Assembly: GCA_016935665.1 (NCBI GenBank)
Contig: JAFGQN010000217.1
Span: 1-43,188, forward strand
Source of the DNA: Deltaproteobacteria bacterium
GTDB lineage: Bacteria; Myxococcota_A; Polyangia; JAAYKL01
Reading direction: 5' to 3'
Length of the DNA stretch: 43,188 bases
A program made the translations under genes and the position numbers. Shown here piece after piece: positions 36,036 through 43,188 of this stretch. The first letter of the stretch is position 1. Each line of letters starts with the position of its first letter. The notes beneath the pieces are model-generated. The model had not been told where the DNA came from and searched no databases. It saw only the letters and a program-made list of their open reading frames with translations.

Positions 36036-36254
36036 ATGTACGTTTCTCAAAAAATACAATACGCTTTGCGAGCATTGTTTGAGCTGGCCAAACACTATTC
36101 GGAATCTCAGGATAATCTGTGTCGGATTCAGGACGTGTCCGAGCGGAAAAGTATCCCGTTCAAGTTTTTGGAAGGGTTGCTCAATGAGTTGAAAAAGGGC
36201 TTCCTGGTCATCTGGTGGGGACGCTGGAATTTTTCAATCCCGCATCCAGTGTGA
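36036..36254 (+). pseudogene. Truncated Rrf2-family regulator fused to cysteine synthase remnant
   Basis: The frame begins MYVSQKIQYALRALFELAKH and continues [27 protein letters not shown], the winged helix-turn-helix of Rrf2 regulators (CymR/IscR family). At about residue 56 the match ends, where FV-x-S-x-RG-x-x-GGY should follow. The DNA changes there into the interior of a cysteine synthase gene in another frame, and the Rrf2 frame stops at 36252-36254. The wing and the dimerisation helix (about 80 residues) are missing, so the regulator should not work. ATG at 36036. Confidence 0.8.
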
Positions 36255-36867
36255 AAGACCGCGTTGGGCTGGCCATGATTGAGGCCGGACAACGGGATGG
36301 AAAGATCACACCGGAAACCACTGTTATTGAAGCCACCAGCGGCAATACTGGAATCGCACTGGCGTGGGTGTGCACCATCAAGGGCAAGGGGCTGCGGCTG
36401 CTACTGACCATGCAGGAAAGCATGTCGCTGGAACGGCGCAACCTGCTTCGGGCTTTGGGCGCGGAGCTTTTTTAACGCCGGCGGAAAAGGGAATGAAGGG
36501 TGCTTTGGCCAAAGCCACCGAACTGGCGGCGCAAATCACCCCATCATTTATTCCCAGTCAGTTTGAAAACGCTGGAAATCCAAAGATTCATGAAACCACC
36601 ACTGCGCAGGAACTGTGGCGGGATACGGATGGCGAAATCGCAGCGCTGGTATGCGGGGTGGGGAGTGGCGGAACAGCCACGGGCGTGGCCAGGGCGATCA
36701 AAAAAAAGAATACGCATTTTAAACTGTTCACTGTTGAACCGGCTCATTCTGCGGTAACAGCTTCTCTGGATGTTGCGTCCCGCGATGAATTTCGCGACAA
36801 ACTGGTAGTGGTGGTGCTTCCGGATACTGGAGAACGGTATCTGTCCACCACACTCTATGCAAGCTGA
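36212..36867 (+). pseudogene. cysK: Cysteine synthase remnant, N-terminus missing, frameshifted and internally deleted
   Basis: The first frame gives [20 protein letters not shown], with the PLP lysine, and [18 protein letters not shown] frameshift in the T-run at about 36469-36474 leads to [29 protein letters not shown] and CGVGSGGTATGVARA, the phosphate-binding loop. At VEPAHSAVTASLDVASRDEF the sequence jumps from the middle of the protein to near its end (KLVVVVLPDTGERYLSTTL), so roughly 70 residues are lost. The first 30-40 residues are also lost at the junction with the rrf2 piece. A live O-acetylserine sulfhydrylase is about 300-310 residues; this copy cannot be functional. Its position next to an Rrf2 gene recalls cysteine regulation by CymR-type regulators. 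Confidence 0.85.
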
Positions 36868-37141
36868 CAAAAGCACGAATCGTTTAACGAAATTTATTGA
36901 CGGCTTCTCGACTGGAGCGTAACCAGGGACCGTAACTGGAAACAGCATTTGCAAAGGTCGGTGATACCGCACCAGATATGTCTTCGTTCGTCGCAGCAAT
37001 GGCGGATGGCAAAGTAATGATGCTGACGAAAAGTAGGAAACAGTGCAAATGATATTTGACAGCTTCGACTACATGCAGTAGATGCTTCTCGTGATTATTA
37101 AAATAACAGCGCTGCCTTTTGTATGCAGCGCGGAGGAATCC
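36868..37141. other. Spacer between the cysK remnant and feoA
   Basis: On the minus strand about 55 codons around 36884-37060 look like a signal peptide (YHLHCFLLFVSIITLPSAIA) plus a short mature part, but there is no start codon in place and no known family. It may be another remnant. The feoA leader hairpin lies at the right end. Confidence 0.35.
37109..37131 (+). promoter_or_regulatory. Leader hairpin touching the feoA ribosome site
   Basis: GCGCTGC (37109-37115) and GCAGCGC (37125-37131) pair perfectly around a 9-base loop. The GGAGG ribosome site of feoA starts at the very next base (37132). No T-run follows, so it is not a terminator; it could control access to the ribosome site. Confidence 0.5.
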
Positions 37142-37384
37142 ATGACGTTGAACCCAATGAAACCCGGCTTCAGTGCAACAATTTTGGCAATTCGCGGTAA
37201 CGGACAATTGCGGCAGAGACTGTTTGACATGGGCGTGGTACCCCGTCGACAGGTGCTGTTTGAACGAGCGGCGCCTTTGGGATTTCCGGTTTGGATAAAG
37301 CCTGGGGACAGTCAGATTTGTCTTGGAAAACTGGAAGCGGATTTGGTGGAAGTGAGCTCCAATAACGCTGTCGCTGAAGAATGA
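37142..37384 (+). CDS. feoA: FeoA, SH3-like partner of the ferrous iron transporter
   Basis: The 80-residue protein has the FeoA pattern: P-G-x-x-ATILAIRGNGQLRQRLFDMG, then VLFERAAPLGFPVWI and a last part ending LGKLEADLVEV. FeoA is a small cytoplasmic protein that binds or tunes FeoB. GGAGGAATCC precedes the ATG at 37142; the longer frame from 37082 adds residues with no family match. It lies 65 bases before feoB and is probably co-transcribed. It is intact, while its partner is not. Confidence 0.92.
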   Translation: MTLNPMKPGFSATILAIRGNGQLRQRLFDMGVVPRRQVLFERAAPLGFPVWIKPGDSQICLGKLEADLVEVSSNNAVAEE

Positions 37385-37449
37385 AAAAAATTTGGGTACA
37401 GATGTAGATATGTCTACTTTGTAAAGATTCGTCTCTGAAAGGTTTTGAT

Positions 37450-38919
37450 ATGGTTAATGAACGAAAAAATCTGAAAGTGGCCCTCGCCGGGAACTCCAAT
37501 TCCGGCAAGACATCCGTTTGTAATCAACTGACGGGTGCCAATCCGCACGTGGGAAATTATGCGGGGGTGACCGTTGAGCGGCGCAGCGGTCGTTACAGGT
37601 GGGACGGGCAACAGGTGGATGTGCTGGATTTGCCTGGAACATACAGCCTGTCATCAAGGTCCCCCGAAGAGCGGATTACACGGGATGAACTTCTGCAGCC
37701 GGATCTCGACGTTGTGGTGGTGGTAGTGGATTCCACCACTTTAAAAAGAAGTCTCGTTTTTCTGTCGCAGGTTATGCAGATTGGCGTGCAGCCGGTGTTG
37801 TGTCTGAATATGTCCGACGAGGCGCAGCGGGCGGGTCAGCGGCTGGATTTGGGTCAGATGGAACGCCTCCTGGGATTTCCCGTCGTGGAATCCGTGGGAC
37901 ACAAAGGAAAAGGGATTGATGAACTCAAACGCGCCATAGCGGATACCGCAATCCATCCTCGCGCGGCCCGGCGCGCGGCGCTGGGAGATGCACTGAATGG
38001 GGCCGTAGACGAAGTGGTGAGCGTGTTGCGGAGGTCGAAGGATGACTTCGGTGCAGCGCAGTGGGTGGCCACCCGGCTGATTCTGGACGATGCCTTCTTT
38101 GTTGGCTCGCTAAAGAAAAAAGGAGAGGCGGGTGATGCGGCAATTAAAGTGGCGACAGAACGCCGCGAACAGCTGGAACGGGACACGGGTGTTGATATTT
38201 CGCTGTACGTGATGCAGTGCTATTACGGTTTTGTGGATGGGCTGCTCAAAGAGGTAATGACGCAGGCGCCAGCGGAAGATGCGCGCCGAATATCCGACGC
38301 GGTGGACGCGGTACTGGTAAACCGATTTATTGGGATTCCGGTTTTTCCGGGGGTAATGTACGCCATCTTTGGGGGGACGTTTACCGTTGGCGACTATCCC
38401 ATGGGGTGGATTGAGACGGGGTTTGAGTGGCTGGAAGATTGGGTCAGCGGTTTTTTTAGTGATGATTCCGTGGTTCGTTCGCTGATTGTGGATGGAGTAA
38501 TTGGCGGAGAGGGAGGCGTGGTGGTCTTTTTACCCAATATTGTGCTGCTGTTTTTAGGACTCGCTCTGCTCGAAGATACCGGCTACATGTCCAGGGCCGC
38601 GTTTCTGGTGGATAGATTCATGCATCGCTTTGGCCTTCACGGCAAAAGTTTTATTCCAATGATGACGGGATTTGGATGCTCCATTCCGGGAATCATGGCC
38701 ACACGCGCCATGGAAAACGAAACAGATCGTCTGACGACCATGCTGGTGCTGCCTCTGATGTCCTGTGGAGCCAGATTGCCCATCTGGATGTTGCTGGTCC
38801 CTGTGTTCTTTGCCGTGAACCGTCGGGCGGGGGCATTGTTTGGCATTTACATGGTGGGGATATTTGATTTCGTTGCTGGTTTTTCAGGTTGGAAGCCTGT
38901 TTTATTGAGGAGGATGTGA
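37450..38919 (+). pseudogene. feoB: FeoB ferrous iron transporter with the second half of the membrane domain deleted
   Basis: The open frame (489 residues) has a complete G domain: AGNSNSGKTS (Walker A/G1, residues 13-22), G2 around VGNYAGVTVE, DLPGTYSL (G3) and LNMSDE in place of N-x-x-D. The helical domain and first gate region follow (VVFLPNIVLLFLGLALLEDT, GFGCSIPGIMATRAM). After CGARLPIWMLLVPVFF and FGIYMVGI the frame ends in residues unlike FeoB. In the +1 frame, 38858-38908 reads GYLISLLVFQVGSLFY-stop, which is the normal last helix of FeoB. So about 230-260 residues (the second gate) are gone and the junction near 38855-38862 shifts the frame. Normal FeoB is about 700-770 residues. 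Transport is very unlikely; GTP hydrolysis might remain. Confidence 0.85.
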
Positions 38920-39107
38920 TGGATTTTTTGGTACCTGCCATCGCAGTTATTATCGGTGCCGCAATCCTGGCGCCGGGAATTGTTCGGCACTTTAAAAAGA
39001 GCAAAACCGAGACCACCGGTTGTGGCGGCTGTGCGGGATGCAGCAATGCAGGGGGAAAGAGCTCGTCTCCGGTGCAGGTGGTGCAGCTGAAACCCAAAGG
39101 GCATTAA
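38919..39107 (+). CDS. FeoB-associated Cys-rich membrane protein
   Basis: The 62-residue protein has one N-terminal membrane helix (FLVPAIAVIIGAAILAPGIV), a basic stretch (RHFKKSK) and the motif CGGCAGCSNAG, as in the small FeoB-associated family often encoded right after feoB. The start overlaps the end of the feoB frame (TGATG) and GAGGAGG lies before it. Its role is not established; iron-sulfur or metal handling is suspected from the cysteines. Confidence 0.85.
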   Translation: MDFLVPAIAVIIGAAILAPGIVRHFKKSKTETTGCGGCAGCSNAGGKSSSPVQVVQLKPKGH

Positions 39108-39232
39108 GTCGATAAACACCGAGTCTGATTGAAAAGTTTTTAAATTGAATTGACGGACCATCAGTGTGCTTCACGCATTGAAACACCTGAGGTGCATCTG
39201 TTTTTTTGCGATACGAAAGTTGAGGAGATCAA

Positions 39233-40003
39233 ATGTTGTTTTACAGGGAAATGAAGAACTGTCTTGTAATTGGATGTTTTGCGTTTTGCAGCGTAATTAC
39301 GCCCAACGCGCATGGGGCCGATACGGTGGAGCCGTTCGATATTGGGGCAACGGACTTCGAAATGTATATCGGTATGGACGGTTTTGGACTTGAAAAATAT
39401 GAAAAGACGGTGTTTAGCGAAGTGGTTCTGGGATACGGGATTCTGGAGCGGATGAGCGCATATTTTAGCACGTCACTGGCTGCCAATGAATATTTTGCAG
39501 ATGGCACAGTTGGTTTCGCCTTTGGTATTTACGGCAACGTGGTGGATACCCATCACTTTGATGTGGATTTGTTTTTGGATTTTTCTGGAACCATTGGTGA
39601 TTTCGCGGTGACTCCCGCCCTGGAACTCAACGTGGATGCCGACCCGCAAATGGGCAGCGTGGGATTGTATTTGCGTACAGGTGCGCCTTTGTTCGGGCGC
39701 GATGTGGCTTTGGCGGACGCGCTGGAACCGGACTATGAACTGGCGACACAGATTGATGGTACGCTGGGTTTTTATGCCACTTTGGGCGAAGCCCACCAAC
39801 TGCTGCTGGAATTCGATGGCGCCCTGCGGCCAGCTGCGCTTAAAGACGAATACAAAGTGGAAATGGGCGGTGCTGCAGTTGGATATAACGTGATGCTTGC
39901 CGACAATCTGGAACTGATTAATCAGGTGGTTGTGGATATTCCAAATGATGACGAGGAATGGTCCGTTGGCGTTTCGACAGGGTTTATCGCAACACTGCCC
40001 TGA
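39233..40003 (+). CDS. Probable outer-membrane beta-barrel protein next to the feo genes
   Basis: The 256-residue protein begins with a signal peptide ending near ANAHGA (about residue 28). The remaining 225 residues consist of alternating polar and apolar strands (FEMYIGMDGFGLEKYEKTVF, SVGLYLRTGAPLFG, LGFYATLGEAHQLLLEFDGA), each followed by a short turn. It ends in WSVGVSTGFIATLP. The pattern is that of a 10-12-stranded barrel. I do not recognise a family. TGAGGAGATC precedes the ATG. It is 125 bases after the FeoB-associated gene and could belong to the same transcript, which would suggest a role in metal entry, but that is only positional. Confidence 0.7.
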   Translation: MLFYREMKNCLVIGCFAFCSVITPNAHGADTVEPFDIGATDFEMYIGMDGFGLEKYEKTVFSEVVLGYGILERMSAYFSTSLAANEYFADGTVGFAFGIYGNVVDTHHFDVDLFLDFSGTIGDFAVTPALELNVDADPQMGSVGLYLRTGAPLFGRDVALADALEPDYELATQIDGTLGFYATLGEAHQLLLEFDGALRPAALKDEYKVEMGGAAVGYNVMLADNLELINQVVVDIPNDDEEWSVGVSTGFIATLP

Positions 40004-40080
40004 AAGAGCGATTCGCGAGGCACCATTCGCGAAATGGAATGAACCTTGATTGCAAAGGAGCGATTTAACTGCGTGAAAAA

Positions 40081-43000
40081 CTACGGAGTGGTGATGGGTT
40101 CATACTCAACATACAGAAGCGGAGCGCCGGATACACTGCCGTCGTATGATTCGGCGGTGCGGGTGACGCCGCTTTCTCCGGTAATGATTATTCCAATGGC
40201 GTTGCCCGCCATCCAACCGGGTTGGCCAATCACTTCCTGTATCAGGTTGGCAATATCCGGCGTTCGCTGAGCCGTTCCGGCTTCGCCAACCGTTTCCCAT
40301 GGCAAAATAGTCCAGTCCACCGACGCAGTGGTAACGGTGCGACTGGAAACGTTGTAGGTTTCTTCTACAAACGGCGCTGCGTCACTGGTGGCCTCGGCGA
40401 AGATAGTGATATTGGTGTCGTCCGTATCGGTTTCGTCGCAGGTGAATTGAAGGTGTGCAGCGGTAATCGTGGCGCCGGAAGGAATACTGATGTCGGGAAA
40501 CCGCAATCCAACGATCTGATCTCCGTACAGGGAATCGTAAATGAGTTCGAGATCTGAGCTGTCTGTGTAGACAGTGCCATCCGATAAGGCTTCTTCAACG
40601 TCATCGAAGGAATCCCTTATCCGCGTTGAAACGATACCCGTTTCGCTGACAACCCCGGTTTTGACCATACTGAACGAGTCCATCGTTTCCAGGGTATCTG
40701 TTCTGTATGTATCGAGGGTCAGTGTGTCACCGTCGATTTTAACGCGAGAGTAAGTGGGCCAGTTTTCCTGCGTGCGAAACGCCGCGTACGGGGCCAATTC
40801 GCCATTTAATGCATAGTACTTGCTTCCAGATGACGATCCGAGAGTAAAATAGAGAGTGCCCGGCGCATCCACAACAGCGCCATCATCGTTATAGGTCACG
40901 TTGGTCAGCGGTGTATCTCCATACATGACATGACTGCGGGTGTAGGAATGGTCATGCCCGGTAAGGACAATGTCGAACTGATGCGCATCCAAAATGGGAA
41001 CCAGTTGCGCGCGCAGATTCAAAACAGAAGCGGCTGTGGCGTGGATTCCGGAACCGTAAATGTCGTGGTGAAAAACGGCGATTTTCCATTTTACATCGGT
41101 GTGGGCATTCATGACCTGGTCGACAAACGCTCCATGCTCGGCACCATTGCTGTTGTTTGTATTCAATACAACAAAAACCGCATCGCCATATGTGAAGTAA
41201 TAGTCACCGACGCCGGAGTTGGTGTTGCCAAACTCCTTCGACATGTTGGGTAGACTGAAATGGTACGATGTGTTGGGCCCAGAATTGTCGTGGTTTCCAA
41301 TCGTTGGCGCCAGTGGTATTCCGGTCAGCACCTCGGGAGATAAAAATGCATGGTATTCGCTTTCTCTGGTAGCGTGGTCCACCTGATCCCCCGCGGATAC
41401 AATAAATGCGGCATTGGGGAATCGTCCCAGCGCCGTCTGTAGCGTCTGCGTCCATTCGGCTGCGTCGGCGGCGACATTGGACGCCCCAATTTGTGCATCA
41501 GCAATGGCGATGAACTCGAAGGATTCGTCGGATTGAGTGGTGACAAAATAGTTTTTGGACCAGTGGTCTGCGCCATCGCCGAGGCGATAGACATATTCTG
41601 AATTCTCAAGAAGCGAATCCACTGCCACTTTGTTGCTGTAGAACCCCGAAACAGCCTCTGTGACGACCGCCTGGTAGCTGCCTGCGGATTCTGCGGGGAA
41701 CTGTTCGTCCAACATATTTGCTTTGAGCGCAATCTGCAGCAAACTGCTGGACTGCGAAGGCGTATACCAGCTGAAATGAATCATTGTTACATCGGAACCG
41801 GGGGTCAGCGCGATGTCCTGAACGGTGTATTCCGTCACAGCGGTATCGTCTGTGTCGACGGTATCGCCCGTGTCCCCAGTATCATTCGTGTCGTTCGTGT
41901 CGTTGGTATCGTTCGTGTCGTTGGTATCGCCTGTGTCGTCCGTGTCGTCCGTATCATCGGTGCCATTGGTGCCATCGGAATCATCAGTATCGTCGGTATC
42001 ATTACCAATATCGGTTCCGCACACCTGAACCTGCAGCACCAGTCTGGGTACATCTGTGGAGAGATTGTTCTCGTGACTTGAATAGAAATCCCAGCCATCT
42101 GTGGAATCGCTGATGAGCAACCAACCGTAATTGGCGTCACCATCCAGATACCAGTTCAGTATTGAATCGGTGACATCCAGAGAGGAATCCTCGTTGTTTG
42201 GTGGATTGGTCACCGCGTCGTCCGGCATACTGGCAGCATCAACACCGTCGGGGGACACGCCATCCAGCATACTCTCCCATGTGCTGTCCGCATTCCATTC
42301 GCTGTACATCTGGTGTATCGAAACAGTGCCCCGCGTACTGTTGGTGGTTCGCAGCAACAGTGTCGCGCCGTTGAGTGTTGCGTTGGCCGGAATGGCTGAG
42401 GCAAAATCGTCGAATTTCAGCAGTACCTGACTCTCTGTATTGTCAGTATTGTATGTCGCTTCGAGATCCACGCTCAATTCTTCGGCTGGTGTGTACAGGG
42501 TAACCGGTTCGTGCTCGTGAATTTCCACGTACGACATTGGTATATCCACTCCGGCTGTCAGAGTGATTGTGTCATCCACGCAGGTGCACAACTCAATTGT
42601 TACATGGTCGCAAGCGTTGGATTCGCTGCAGGTATCTTCGGTGCAGGGGTCCTCATCGTCACAATCCGCGTCTGCGACACATTCCAGGGCACTGCATTCT
42701 GTGGCGTTTGGACCAACGCTGGTAGACCCCTCCGGGCATGCCATACAAACGCGATCGGATATGACGCTTCCGTTGTCTGTCACGTACTCGCCTGAAGCAC
42801 AAAGGGTTTTGGTGACACAATCAGTCGACGCATCAAGATCATTGTCATACGTATCGAGGGGACACAACACTGGTGGGGCAGTGCCTCCTTCGCAAAATGT
42901 TCCCGCGTCGCAATTGTCACACACGGCATCCGTTGTGGGCGTTCCGGATTCGGTAAGGAACTGGCCGGGTAAACAGGTGGACCATATGGCACATTCAATT

Positions 43001-43188
43001 GCGTTCGCAGCGATGGAGAAAGTACCGCTGTCGCACGCGTTGCAGATTCTATCAGATGAAGTTGTCCCGGCTTGAACGACAAATTGTCCCGGCTGGCAAT
43101 TGGTCCAGTCGGTGCACTGGGCACTGTTTTGCGTAGCGGCAAAAGTTCCAGCCTCGCAAACGCTGCATGTTCGGTCTGTGGAATTGGA
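40081..43188 (-). CDS. Large multidomain surface metallophosphatase (N-terminus outside the window)
   Basis: The frame is open to the window edge, so 1035 residues of a longer protein are seen. Order: several C-x-x-C-x-x-G-x-F Cys-rich repeats (TNFR/EGF-like, for example NCDAGTFCEGG); a six-cysteine stretch (CVADADCDDEDPCTEDTC); a DNRLRE-like beta domain (QVLLKFDDFASAIPANATLN); an Asn-Asp-Thr repeat linker; a fibronectin-like domain as in purple acid phosphatases; a calcineurin-like phosphoesterase domain with IADAQIG, GDQVDH, GNHDN, FHHDIYG and GHDHSYTRS; and a second DNRLRE-like C-terminal domain (LRFPDISIPSGATITAAHLQ). All metal ligands expected for a binuclear centre are present. It should hydrolyse phosphate esters outside the cell. 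It converges with the barrel protein gene. Confidence 0.9.
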   Translation of the reverse strand, partial: SNSTDRTCSVCEAGTFAATQNSAQCTDWTNCQPGQFVVQAGTTSSDRICNACDSGTFSIAANAIECAIWSTCLPGQFLTESGTPTTDAVCDNCDAGTFCEGGTAPPVLCPLDTYDNDLDASTDCVTKTLCASGEYVTDNGSVISDRVCMACPEGSTSVGPNATECSALECVADADCDDEDPCTEDTCSESNACDHVTIELCTCVDDTITLTAGVDIPMSYVEIHEHEPVTLYTPAEELSVDLEATYNTDNTESQVLLKFDDFASAIPANATLNGATLLLRTTNSTRGTVSIHQMYSEWNADSTWESMLDGVSPDGVDAASMPDDAVTNPPNNEDSSLDVTDSILNWYLDGDANYGWLLISDSTDGWDFYSSHENNLSTDVPRLVLQVQVCGTDIGNDTDDTDDSDGTNGTDDTDDTDDTGDTNDTNDTNDTNDTNDTGDTGDTVDTDDTAVTEYTVQDIALTPGSDVTMIHFSWYTPSQSSSLLQIALKANMLDEQFPAESAGSYQAVVTEAVSGFYSNKVAVDSLLENSEYVYRLGDGADHWSKNYFVTTQSDESFEFIAIADAQIGASNVAADAAEWTQTLQTALGRFPNAAFIVSAGDQVDHATRESEYHAFLSPEVLTGIPLAPTIGNHDNSGPNTSYHFSLPNMSKEFGNTNSGVGDYYFTYGDAVFVVLNTNNSNGAEHGAFVDQVMNAHTDVKWKIAVFHHDIYGSGIHATAASVLNLRAQLVPILDAHQFDIVLTGHDHSYTRSHVMYGDTPLTNVTYNDDGAVVDAPGTLYFTLGSSSGSKYYALNGELAPYAAFRTQENWPTYSRVKIDGDTLTLDTYRTDTLETMDSFSMVKTGVVSETGIVSTRIRDSFDDVEEALSDGTVYTDSSDLELIYDSLYGDQIVGLRFPDISIPSGATITAAHLQFTCDETDTDDTNITIFAEATSDAAPFVEETYNVSSRTVTTASVDWTILPWETVGEAGTAQRTPDIANLIQEVIGQPGWMAGNAIGIIITGESGVTRTAESYDGSVSGAPLLYVEYEPITTP
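41836..42008 (-). repeat. Coding repeat for the Asn/Asp/Gly-Asp-Thr linker of the metallophosphatase
   Basis: Near-identical 9-base units (GTCGTTCGT-type on the plus strand) repeat about 18 times. They encode N-D-T, D-D-T and G-D-T units, a different recipe from the Asp-Ser linkers of the glycosidases. Confidence 0.85.

Noticed and set aside
36884-37207. Minus-strand exported protein of up to 107 codons
   Set aside because: The signal-like segment lacks a start codon with a ribosome site, the longer frame overlaps feoA, and no domain was recognised. It is mentioned only as a possible remnant.
40003-40081. Repeated ATTCGCGA units between convergent genes as a terminator
   Set aside because: The units are mainly direct repeats; the inverted pairing is only the self-complementary TTCGCGAA and no T-run follows.

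Overview
The window looks like a piece of a free-living, Gram-negative bacterium related to the Myxococcota or Bradymonadota (the old Deltaproteobacteria). This is inferred from gene style, not from a marker gene. The signs are many lipoproteins with long Asp-Ser/Thr-Gly linkers, a myxobacterial-type membrane Ser/Thr kinase with an N-terminal extension, an ECF sigma/FecR-TPR operon, Cys-rich repeat surface proteins, and a metallophosphatase with TNFR-like and DNRLRE-like modules. No rRNA, tRNA or CRISPR array was seen.

Layout. Positions 1-8.1 kb hold secreted lipoproteins: a cut-off linker protein, a protein of seven six-cysteine repeats, a GH31 alpha-glycosidase, a GH54 arabinofuranosidase, a decayed GH9 cellulase fragment and a DUF1566-like lipoprotein. 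Positions 8.2-8.6 kb carry relics of a type I restriction island (rhuM and hsdR 5' ends). Positions 8.6-13.4 kb hold a two-gene Mre11/Rad50-like unit (YhaO/YhaN type). Positions 14.1-20.9 kb hold a second glycosidase block: two adjacent GH16 enzymes that both read as circularly permuted, a GH5 endoglucanase, and a divergent pair of GH43 enzymes. Positions 21.3-24.5 kb hold an outer-membrane-like protein, an ECF sigma factor and a zinc-finger/FecR/TPR partner. Positions 24.7-27.9 kb hold three exported or anchored proteins of unknown function.

From 28 to 39 kb intact genes alternate with wreckage. Intact: aquaporin aqpZ, a Ser/Thr kinase, a Tat-exported double nitroreductase, a cupredoxin lipoprotein, feoA, a FeoB-associated small protein and a beta-barrel-like protein. 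Broken: IS66 and IS4-type transposases, a histidine kinase, an rrf2-cysK scar and an internally deleted feoB. Several broken genes keep both ends and lack the middle. The window ends inside a large multidomain metallophosphatase on the minus strand.

How the genes fit together. The glycosidases together cover xyloglucan or arabinoxylan side chains (GH31, GH54, GH43), arabinan (GH43 endo plus exo), mixed-linkage and beta-1,3-glucan (two GH16) and cellulose-like chains (GH5, GH9 relic). Most carry a lipobox followed at once by a 60-120 residue acidic linker, so they are probably displayed on the cell surface. No SusCD-like or sugar transporter gene is present here. The strongest candidate for something undescribed is the tandem pair of circularly permuted GH16 enzymes at 14.1-16.3 kb, which are cut at different sides of the same beta strand.
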